Assembly: GCA_964616405.1 (NCBI GenBank)
Contig: CAZTRE010000036.1
Coordinates: forward strand, 1 to 11,637
DNA from: JAEDES01 sp964616405
Lineage (GTDB): Bacteria > Bacillota_I > Bacilli_A > RF39 > UBA660
DNA: 11,637 nucleotides
Reading direction: 5' to 3'
The notes beneath the pieces were generated by a model. It ran no database searches. It had not been told where the DNA came from and saw nothing but the letters and a program-made list of their open reading frames with translations. This document shows, piece by piece, positions 6,720-11,637 of this stretch; position 1 is the stretch's first letter; the number at the start of each line of letters is the position of its first letter. A program made the position numbers and the translations under genes.

Positions 6720-6743
6720 AAATAATAAAAATTTTTAATATTT
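6720..6743. promoter_or_regulatory. 24-bp near-perfect dyad between ZIP transporter and queH
   Basis: The two 12-base halves, AAATAATAAAAA (6720-6731) and TTTTTAATATTT (6732-6743), are reverse complements except for one position. It lies at the -35 place of the queH promoter and over the possible -10 of the ZIP gene. Metal-uptake genes are often controlled by Fur/Zur/MntR-type proteins that bind AT-rich dyads. The sequence is pure A/T, so chance symmetry is possible. Confidence 0.35.
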
Positions 6744-6744
6744 G

Positions 6745-6753
6745 TGATATAAT
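6745..6753 (+). promoter_or_regulatory. Extended -10 promoter of queH
   Basis: TGATATAAT is a perfect extended -10 (TGn plus TATAAT). No good -35 is seen. Start near 6760 gives a leader of about 16 nt. Confidence 0.6.
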
Positions 6754-6775
6754 AGGCTAGAAGTGGGGGATTCCT

Positions 6776-7384
6776 ATGAACTTTAATTTAGAAATGGAAA
6801 AAATGATGGGAAACATTAATGAAGGTGAAGATTTAATTTTACATGCTTGTTGTGCGCCTTGCAGCTCTGCTGTTTTAGAAAGACTTGGGAACTTCTTTAA
6901 AATTACTATTCTTTTTTATAATCCTAATATTACTAATGAGGAAGAATATCAGAAAAGGTTGATGGAACTTGAAAGATTCATAAAGCAATTTCATACTAAG
7001 TATCCTGTTAAGATTATTCCAGGAAGATATTTACCAAAAGAATTTTTTGAAATTGCAAAAGGTTTGGAAAGTGAACCTGAAAGAGGAAAACGATGCTACA
7101 AGTGTTATGAATTAAGATTAGAAGAGTGTGCTAAAGTGGCGGAAAGAGAAGGATTTAAATATTTTACAACGACACTTAGTTTAAGCCCTTATAAAAATTC
7201 CAATTGGATTAACGAAATAGGATCTTCTTTAGAACAAAAATATGATTCTTTATTTTTATATTCGGACTTTAAAAAGAAAAATGGTTATAAAAGAAGTATT
7301 GAACTTTCTAAAGAATTTTCTTTATATAGACAAGATTATTGTGGTTGTGTTTATTCGCTTAGAGATAGAAAAAAGGACATTTAA
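6776..7384 (+). CDS. queH: Epoxyqueuosine reductase QueH
   Basis: QueH (formerly DUF208) removes the epoxide oxygen from epoxyqueuosine in tRNA, the last step of queuosine synthesis. It is the iron-sulfur enzyme used in place of the B12-dependent QueG. The 202-residue protein has all expected cysteine motifs: LHACCAPCSS with C25, C26 and C29; GKRCYKCYELRL with C107 and C110; and YRQDYCGC with C189 and C191. FYNPNI (47-52) and TTTLSLSPYKN (131-141) are also typical of the family. The length is normal and the gene looks intact. ATG 6776 is used because a GGGGGA ribosome site precedes it and the promoter is correctly placed; ATG 6794-6808 region codons inside the gene lack such sites. No other queuosine genes are in the window, so the organism either makes or salvages the precursor through genes elsewhere. 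The adjacent ZIP gene is divergent and may share control. Confidence 0.94.
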   Translation: MNFNLEMEKMMGNINEGEDLILHACCAPCSSAVLERLGNFFKITILFYNPNITNEEEYQKRLMELERFIKQFHTKYPVKIIPGRYLPKEFFEIAKGLESEPERGKRCYKCYELRLEECAKVAEREGFKYFTTTLSLSPYKNSNWINEIGSSLEQKYDSLFLYSDFKKKNGYKRSIELSKEFSLYRQDYCGCVYSLRDRKKDI

Positions 7385-7390
7385 ATTTAT

Positions 7391-7438
7391 AGGTAGTTTA
7401 AAACTGATGTATTTTGTCATATAATTACCTTTTATTTT
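7391..7438 (+). terminator. Probable terminator of queH
   Basis: AGGTAGTT (7391-7398) pairs with AATTACCT (7423-7430), with one G-U pair, around a 24-base loop, followed by TTTTATTTT. It begins seven bases after the stop. Confidence 0.45.
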
Positions 7439-7481
7439 AATATATTATAACAAAGATTGACATTTATGGACATTACGTTTA

Positions 7482-7510
7482 TTGTCAGCTCTTTAAATTT
7501 AAGATATACT
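7482..7510 (+). promoter_or_regulatory. Promoter of murC
   Basis: TTGTCA (7482-7487), a 17-base spacer and TATACT (7505-7510) form a good sigma-A-type promoter. Start near 7517 leaves about 18 nt before the TTG start. A consensus TTGACA lies upstream at 7457-7462; its TGACA is inverted to TGTCA at 7483-7487 in the -35, which may be chance. Confidence 0.65.
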
Positions 7511-7534
7511 ATTTATTATGAGGAAGTGATATTT

Positions 7535-8839
7535 TTGAAATATTATTGTATAGGTATTAAAGGAACTGGTATGTCTACATTAGCACAAATTTTATTTGAT
7601 TTAGGTAATGAAGTTAGCGGTTATGATGATGCTAGGGGTCATAAATTTACACAAGATGGATTGGAAAAACGTGGTATTCAAATATTTTATGATCATGATC
7701 ATAAAGTTGATAAAGATACGATTGTTACATATAGCGTAGCATGTGGTAGTGATCATCCAGAGTTGAAAAGGCTTAGTGAACTGGGATTTGTTGTTAAAAA
7801 ATATAATGAGATTATGGCTGATGTTATTAGTCAGTTTGAAACAATTGGAGTAAGCGGTACGCATGGTAAAACGTCTACTTCTTCGATGATTAAACATATA
7901 CTTGAAAATACAGTTGGTTGTAATTATTTTATTGGTGCTGGGGATGGAAAAGCTGTTAAAGATAACAAATACTATGTAGTAGAAAGTGATGAATTTAATC
8001 GTCATTTTAGTGTTTATCATCCAGCTTATTCTATTATTACAAATATTGAAGCTGAACATTTAGAGTGTTACAAAGATGTTGATGATATTCGTGATACATT
8101 TGAAATTTTTGCTAATCAAACAAAAAGATTGGTTGTTGCTAACGGAGATAATGATGAGGTAAGAAAAATAAATTATTTAACTCCAGTTAAATTTTATGGT
8201 TTTAATGATGATAATGATATTGTTATTAAAAATATGAAATTAATTAATGATGGTTCACATTTTGATTTAATTATTGATGGTGAAAAATATGGCCATTTTG
8301 ATATTCCATTGTATGGTAAACATATGGTGGCTAATGCAGCAGCTGCAATTTATATTTGCCGGGAACTTGGTATTAGTAAGGAAAAGATTGAAGAATTATT
8401 ATCTACATTTAAGAATGCTAAAAGAAGATTTGCCGAAGAGAAAATTGGTAATGTGGTTATTATTGATGATTATGCTCATCATCCAACAGAAATTAAAGTA
8501 ACTTTAGAAGCTGTAAAGCAAAAGTATCCTGATAAGAGATTGGTTGTTGTTTTTGCGCCTAATACTTATTCTAGAACGAAAGATTTTACTGAAGAATTTG
8601 TGGATGCACTTAGCATTGCAGATAAAGCTTACTTGACAGAAATTGATTGCAATAGAGAAAGACAAGAAGATTATCCGGGGGTTAGTTCTCAAATGATTAT
8701 TGATAAGTTACCTAATGGAGAGATAATTAGTGATGAAACGATCGAAAAATTAAAGAATGAAAAAAATTCTGTTGTATGCTTTATGAGTTGTGCTTACGTT
8801 GATCATTTGATAAATGCTTTTAAGAAGATAATGAAATAG
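7535..8839 (+). CDS. murC: UDP-N-acetylmuramate--L-alanine ligase (MurC), TTG start
   Basis: MurC adds L-alanine to UDP-N-acetylmuramate with ATP, the first amino acid of the peptidoglycan stem peptide, in the cytoplasm. At 434 residues it has normal length. GIKGTGMSTLAQIL (7-20) is the N-terminal nucleotide-sugar loop as in Bacillus MurC. GTHGKTS (108-114) is the Mur ligase ATP loop. VVESDEF and NIEAEHLECY are central-domain motifs, DDYAHHPTEI (311-320) opens the C-terminal domain, and YSRTKDFTEEF follows. The frame stays open upstream to ATG 7457, but that codon lies upstream of the promoter and has no ribosome site. TTG 7535 follows GAGGAAGTGAT at correct spacing and starts the conserved sequence directly, so it is the likely start. 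The gene is flanked by its own promoter and terminator. Mpl-type recycling ligase is a weaker alternative, since the KGTGM form and length fit MurC. Confidence 0.94.
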   Translation: MKYYCIGIKGTGMSTLAQILFDLGNEVSGYDDARGHKFTQDGLEKRGIQIFYDHDHKVDKDTIVTYSVACGSDHPELKRLSELGFVVKKYNEIMADVISQFETIGVSGTHGKTSTSSMIKHILENTVGCNYFIGAGDGKAVKDNKYYVVESDEFNRHFSVYHPAYSIITNIEAEHLECYKDVDDIRDTFEIFANQTKRLVVANGDNDEVRKINYLTPVKFYGFNDDNDIVIKNMKLINDGSHFDLIIDGEKYGHFDIPLYGKHMVANAAAAIYICRELGISKEKIEELLSTFKNAKRRFAEEKIGNVVIIDDYAHHPTEIKVTLEAVKQKYPDKRLVVVFAPNTYSRTKDFTEEFVDALSIADKAYLTEIDCNRERQEDYPGVSSQMIIDKLPNGEIISDETIEKLKNEKNSVVCFMSCAYVDHLINAFKKIMK

Positions 8840-8862
8840 GAGAAGAAAACTTCTCTTTTTTT
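8838..8862 (+). terminator. Strong terminator of murC
   Basis: GAGAAG (8840-8845), loop AAAA, CTTCTC (8850-8855) and seven T (8856-8862). Two more pairs extend the stem into the TAG stop codon of murC. Confidence 0.85.
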
Positions 8863-8910
8863 GTTTATTATTGCGCTCGTTAGTGGACTTTTGAAGGAGT
8901 TTATATTAAA

Positions 8911-8935
8911 ATGATAGTAGAGTAATTACATTACT
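8911..8935 (+). promoter_or_regulatory. Four-codon mini-ORF and hairpin in the galE leader
   Basis: GAAGGAG (8893-8899) precedes ATG ATA GTA GAG TAA (8911-8925), a possible four-residue leader peptide. Its last two codons enter a hairpin, AGTAAT (8921-8926), loop TAC, ATTACT (8930-8935), that ends eight bases before the galE ribosome site. TATATT (8902-8907) could be a -10, in which case this ATG would not be translated. Function is unproven. Confidence 0.25.
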
Positions 8936-8956
8936 TAATCATAAAGGAGGATTTAT

Positions 8957-9946
8957 ATGATATTAGTTACTGGTGGATGCGGATATATAGGGAGCCATAC
9001 TTGCTGCGAATTATTAGATAAGGGCTATCAAGTTGTTGTAGTTGATAATAATTGTAATTCTAAAGCTGATGTTATTGATAAAATTGCAAATATTACGGGA
9101 AAAGTGGTTAAATTTTATAAGGGTGATGTGTGCGACAAGGCGTTAATGAAAAAGATTTTTGAGGAAAATAAAATTGAGGCAGTTATTCATTTTGCAGGAT
9201 TAAAGGCAGTGGGTGAATCAGTTCAAAAGCCATTGTTGTATTATCGTAATAATTTAGATTCAACACTTACTTTATTAGAGGTTATGGAAGAATACAATTG
9301 CAAAAGAATAGTATTTTCTTCAAGTGCGACAGTTTATGGTTCGCCTAAAGAATTGCCTATTAAAGAGAGTTTTCCATTATCAACAACCAATCCTTATGGA
9401 ACTACTAAACTATATATAGAAGGTATTTTAAAGGATTTATATGTTTCTGATAAAGATTGGAGTATTGCTATACTTAGATACTTTAATCCAATTGGCGCTC
9501 ATAAGAGTGGTTTGATAGGGGAAAATCCTAACGGAATTCCTAATAATTTAATGCCATATATTATAAAGGTGGCTACTAAAGAATTAGAAGTATTGAGTAT
9601 ATTTGGAGATGATTATGATACTCCTGATGGCACTGGCGTAAGAGATTATATCCACGTTGTTGATTTGGCCAAGGGACATATTAAAGCTATTGAAAAAGTG
9701 TTAAATGATACTGGCGTTGACTGTTATAACTTAGGTACTGGTCATGGATATAGTGTACTTGATTTAGTTAAGACATTTGAAAAGGTAAATGGAATTAAAG
9801 TTAATTATAAGATTGCACCTAGAAGAAGTGGAGATGTTGCTGCGTGCTATGCAGATCCAACTTATGCAAAAGAGAAACTTAATTGGGAAGCTGAACTTGG
9901 CATAGAAGATATGTGTCGTGATAGTTATAACTTTGTAAATAAGTGA
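8957..9946 (+). CDS. galE: UDP-glucose 4-epimerase GalE
   Basis: GalE interconverts UDP-glucose and UDP-galactose (some also the N-acetyl forms) with bound NAD, serving the Leloir pathway and surface polysaccharide synthesis. The 329-residue protein is a typical extended short-chain dehydrogenase/reductase. GGCGYIGS (6-13) is the NAD loop and HFAGLKAVGES (78-88) the following conserved turn. SSSATVYG (121-128) provides catalytic S123, and NPYGTTK (145-151) provides Y147 and K151. LRYFNPIGAH and DGTGVRDYIHVVDLA are further GalE blocks, and the protein ends in the normal C-terminal lobe. ATG 8957 has AAGGAGG six bases upstream, the strongest ribosome site in the window. No other galactose or glycan genes adjoin it, so which pathway it serves is not shown. 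Substrate preference between plain and N-acetylated sugars cannot be settled here. Confidence 0.96.
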   Translation: MILVTGGCGYIGSHTCCELLDKGYQVVVVDNNCNSKADVIDKIANITGKVVKFYKGDVCDKALMKKIFEENKIEAVIHFAGLKAVGESVQKPLLYYRNNLDSTLTLLEVMEEYNCKRIVFSSSATVYGSPKELPIKESFPLSTTNPYGTTKLYIEGILKDLYVSDKDWSIAILRYFNPIGAHKSGLIGENPNGIPNNLMPYIIKVATKELEVLSIFGDDYDTPDGTGVRDYIHVVDLAKGHIKAIEKVLNDTGVDCYNLGTGHGYSVLDLVKTFEKVNGIKVNYKIAPRRSGDVAACYADPTYAKEKLNWEAELGIEDMCRDSYNFVNK

Positions 9947-9949
9947 GAT

Positions 9950-9975
9950 AAGGGCTGAAAAGCTCTTTTATTTTT
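9950..9975 (+). terminator. Terminator of galE
   Basis: AAGGGCT (9950-9956), loop GAAA, AGCTCTT (9961-9967) with one G-U pair, then TTTATTTTT. It starts four bases after the TGA. Confidence 0.8.
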
Positions 9976-9996
9976 AATAAATTTCATAATTCTGGC

Positions 9997-10025
9997 TTGT
10001 AAAATGAGAACAATAATGGTAGAAT
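9997..10025 (+). promoter_or_regulatory. Promoter of tRNA-Glu
   Basis: TTGTAA (9997-10002), 17-base spacer, TAGAAT (10020-10025) preceded by TGG, an extended -10. The predicted start, about 10032, coincides with the first base of the hairpin that precedes the tRNA. Confidence 0.6.
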
Positions 10026-10031
10026 GTTATT

Positions 10032-10047
10032 GTCGTTTGAAAACGAC
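10032..10047 (+). other. Hairpin at the predicted 5' end of the tRNA precursor
   Basis: GTCGTT (10032-10037), loop TGAA, AACGAC (10042-10047), extendable by two T-G pairs. It ends seven bases before the tRNA. Being at the predicted transcript start, it may shield the 5' end or guide RNase P processing. Confidence 0.4.
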
Positions 10048-10054
10048 GGCTATT

Positions 10055-10131
10055 GACCTGTTGGTGAAGTGGTTTAACACGCTACCCTCTCAAGGTAGTA
10101 TTCATGGGTTCGAAACCCATACAGGCCACCA
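10055..10131 (+). tRNA. tRNA-Glu, anticodon CTC
   Basis: A full cloverleaf folds. Acceptor arm GACCTGT (10055-10061) pairs with ACAGGCC (10121-10127), with one A-C mismatch at the second pair. The D arm is GTG...CAC. The anticodon stem is CTACC/GGTAG with loop CTCTCAA, anticodon CTC at 10089-10091, which reads GAG. The T arm is ATGGG, loop TTCGAAA, CCCAT. Discriminator A10128 is followed by an encoded CCA. The body closely resembles Bacillus tRNA-Glu, including the weak second acceptor pair (G-U there). Most AT-rich Bacillota rely on a TTC-anticodon tRNA-Glu that reads both GAA and GAG, so this is probably a second isoacceptor. It is a single gene with its own promoter and terminator. Confidence 0.9.
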
Positions 10132-10141
10132 TATTGAGATT

Positions 10142-10172
10142 AAGCTCGGTAATTTTACCGGGTTTTATTTTT
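10142..10172 (+). terminator. Terminator of tRNA-Glu
   Basis: CTCGGTA (10145-10151), loop ATTT, TACCGGG (10156-10162), extended outward by A-T and G-U pairs, then TTTTATTTTT. Confidence 0.85.
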
Positions 10173-10185
10173 CCATAAATTGCCA

Positions 10186-10214
10186 TTTATAAAAACAAAT
10201 GTTCGTGTTATAAT
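10186..10214 (+). promoter_or_regulatory. Promoter of the Y-family polymerase gene
   Basis: TATAAT (10209-10214) preceded by TGT gives a perfect extended -10; TTTATA (10186-10191) is a fair -35 at 17 bases. Start near 10221 gives a leader of only about 10 nt that begins with the GGTGAG ribosome site. Confidence 0.65.
10192..10205. promoter_or_regulatory. Probable LexA (DinR) SOS box
   Basis: AAAACAAATGTTCG matches the Gram-positive SOS box CGAACATATGTTCG at 11 of 14 positions, including all of GTTCG. It lies between the -35 and -10 of the polymerase promoter, where bound LexA would block RNA polymerase. The left half is degenerate (AAAC for GAAC), so binding may be moderate. Confidence 0.6.
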
Positions 10215-10230
10215 TATACTGGTGAGAGCG

Positions 10231-11637
10231 ATGGAGAGAACATATATATGTATTGATTTAAAAAGCTTTTATGCTTCTGTAGAATGTATAGAACGAGGAC
10301 TAGATCCAATTGATACTAATTTGGTAGTAGCAGATGCAACAAGAACCGAAAAAACTATTTGTTTAGCGGTTTCACCATCTTTGAAAAAATATGGTCTGCC
10401 TGGAAGAGCAAGATTATTTGAAGTTAATCAGAAAATTCGAAAAATGAATAATGATAGAAAAAACTTATTAAAAGGGGATTTTAAAGGAAAATCATACTCA
10501 GAAAACAAACTGTCTTCTAATGCTAATTTAGCTATTGATTTTATTGTTGCTGTACCGAGAATGAGATTATATATTGATTATAGTAGCAGAATATATAATA
10601 TTTATTTAAGACATTTAGCACCAGACGATATATATGTTTATTCTATAGATGAAGTGTTTTGCGATATTACCGATTATTTAGGTAATTTAAAAATGACGCC
10701 GGGTCAGTTTGTGACAATGCTTATTCAAGAGGTTTATGAAAAGACAGGTATTACGGCTACAGCAGGAATTGGAAACAACTTGTATTTATGCAAAGTAGCT
10801 ATGGATATTGTAGCAAAGCATGTCCCGGCAAATGAATTTGGTGTTAGAATTGGGGAACTTAATAATGATAGTTATAAAAAGAAGTTATGGTCTCATAAAC
10901 CAATAACAGATTTTTGGCGAGTTGGATCGGGATATGCAAAAAAACTAGCTAAATATAATATGTATACAATGGGCGATGTAGCTCGTTGTTCTTTACAAAA
11001 TGCACAGCTACTTTATAAACTATTTGGCGTAAATGCTGAATATTTAATTGATCACGCATGGGGTATTGAACCTTGTACTATGAAGGATATCAAGGAATAT
11101 AAACCAAATGTTAATAGTATGGGAACGGGACAGGTACTTCATTGTGCTTACGATTATAGTAAAACAAAACTTGTTGTTAAAGAAATGATTGATTTATTAT
11201 GTTTAGATCTAGTGAAAAAGAAAAGACTTACTAATAAAATTATTTTAACTATTGGTTATGATACTTCAAATATAGAAAATAATTACGCTTTAGAAACTGT
11301 TACAGACTTTTATGGACGAAGTGTGCCTAAACCAGCTCATGGAACTATTAATGTTGATTTTTATACGGCTGATTCGGCAATTATTTCTAAAAAAACAATA
11401 GAATTATTTGAAAGGATAATTAATAGAAATTTGTTAACTAGAAAAATTAATATATCGTTTGGTAATGTACTTTCAAAAGAAATGGTTAAAGATAATATGT
11501 GTGGTACTCAGCTTGATATTTTTTCTATAAATGAGGAGATAAATACAGATAATAAAAGAACTGATAATGATAATAATCTACAGAAAACTTTATTAATTAT
11601 AAAAGAAAAGTATGGGAAAAACTCTATTTTAAAGGGG
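10231..11637 (+). CDS. Y-family DNA polymerase, UvrX/UmuC-like, 3' end cut off
   Basis: This is a translesion polymerase or DNA-repair protein of the UmuC/UvrX branch used in Bacillota and their prophages and plasmids; it copies past damaged bases. 469 codons are visible with no stop before the window ends. CIDLKSFYASVE (7-18) carries the first catalytic Asp, D9, and the family's 'YASVE' steric region. SIDEVF (138-143) carries D140 and E141. TAGIGNNLYLCKVAMDIVAKH is the palm/finger block with the family's conserved Lys. QLDIF near the end of the visible part resembles a beta-clamp binding motif (QLxLF). The final KYGKNSILKG is the usual start of the UvrX tail, so about 30-50 residues are probably missing. 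ATG 10231 follows GGTGAG by four bases; GTG 10222 is an in-frame alternative that overlaps it. An SOS-like box lies in the promoter. Confidence 0.92.
   Translation, partial: MERTYICIDLKSFYASVECIERGLDPIDTNLVVADATRTEKTICLAVSPSLKKYGLPGRARLFEVNQKIRKMNNDRKNLLKGDFKGKSYSENKLSSNANLAIDFIVAVPRMRLYIDYSSRIYNIYLRHLAPDDIYVYSIDEVFCDITDYLGNLKMTPGQFVTMLIQEVYEKTGITATAGIGNNLYLCKVAMDIVAKHVPANEFGVRIGELNNDSYKKKLWSHKPITDFWRVGSGYAKKLAKYNMYTMGDVARCSLQNAQLLYKLFGVNAEYLIDHAWGIEPCTMKDIKEYKPNVNSMGTGQVLHCAYDYSKTKLVVKEMIDLLCLDLVKKKRLTNKIILTIGYDTSNIENNYALETVTDFYGRSVPKPAHGTINVDFYTADSAIISKKTIELFERIINRNLLTRKINISFGNVLSKEMVKDNMCGTQLDIFSINEEINTDNKRTDNDNNLQKTLLIIKEKYGKNSILKG

Noticed and set aside
7601..8059. 152-codon minus-strand frame inside murC
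   Set aside because: It lies wholly within a well-conserved plus-strand gene, has no ribosome site and gives no recognisable protein.
10004..10192. 62-codon frame across the tRNA
   Set aside because: It covers the tRNA promoter, the tRNA and its terminator, so it is not coding.
1..11637. CRISPR array, insertion sequence, integrase or phage module
   Set aside because: There are no regularly spaced repeats, terminal inverted repeats or transposase/integrase motifs; the UvrX-type polymerase alone does not prove a prophage.

Overview
The window is a compact, AT-rich stretch of a bacterial chromosome with short intergenic gaps and strong Shine-Dalgarno (SD) sequences. All three stop codons end genes and Trp is read from TGG, so the standard code applies (no UGA=Trp). 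The AT bias, AGGAGG-type ribosome sites, Bacillus-type tRNA-Glu, a LexA/DinR-like box and a UvrX-type Y-family polymerase point to a low-GC Bacillota (Firmicutes). murC shows that it makes peptidoglycan, so it is not a wall-less Mollicute. An uncultured gut Bacilli lineage is my inference only.

Layout. 1-113 is the C-terminal end of an RlmD-type 23S rRNA methyltransferase. One base later comes a broken pnuC (115-764) carrying a -1 frameshift and an in-frame TAG. Next are an orphan ATP-grasp ligase (855-1781) and a 46-residue single-span membrane protein (1909-2049). An intergenic region with a hairpin and a 14-bp palindrome precedes a 590-residue acyl-CoA synthetase (2315-4087). A one-piece DNA-binding/membrane/extracytoplasmic protein (4295-5938) meets a ZIP metal transporter (complement 5940-6692) tail to tail. 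queH (6776-7384) diverges from the transporter. murC (7535-8839, TTG start), galE (8957-9946), a tRNA-Glu with anticodon CTC (10055-10131) and an SOS-type Y-family polymerase running off the window (10231-11637) follow, all on the plus strand.

How the genes fit together. Most are independent housekeeping units: rRNA and tRNA modification (rlmD, queH), wall precursor synthesis (murC), sugar nucleotide supply (galE), fatty-acid activation and metal uptake. Nearly every gene after the rlmD-pnuC pair appears to have its own promoter, a leader of roughly 10-20 nt, and its own hairpin terminator.

I did not find a clear new multi-gene system. The points most worth a second look are the one-piece XRE/membrane/extracytoplasmic protein with three TGCAAC words exactly 42 bp apart upstream, the ATP-grasp next to a lysine-rich mini membrane protein, the 24-bp dyad between the ZIP gene and queH, the doubly broken pnuC, the unusual tRNA-Glu(CTC), and the LexA-like box in the polymerase promoter.
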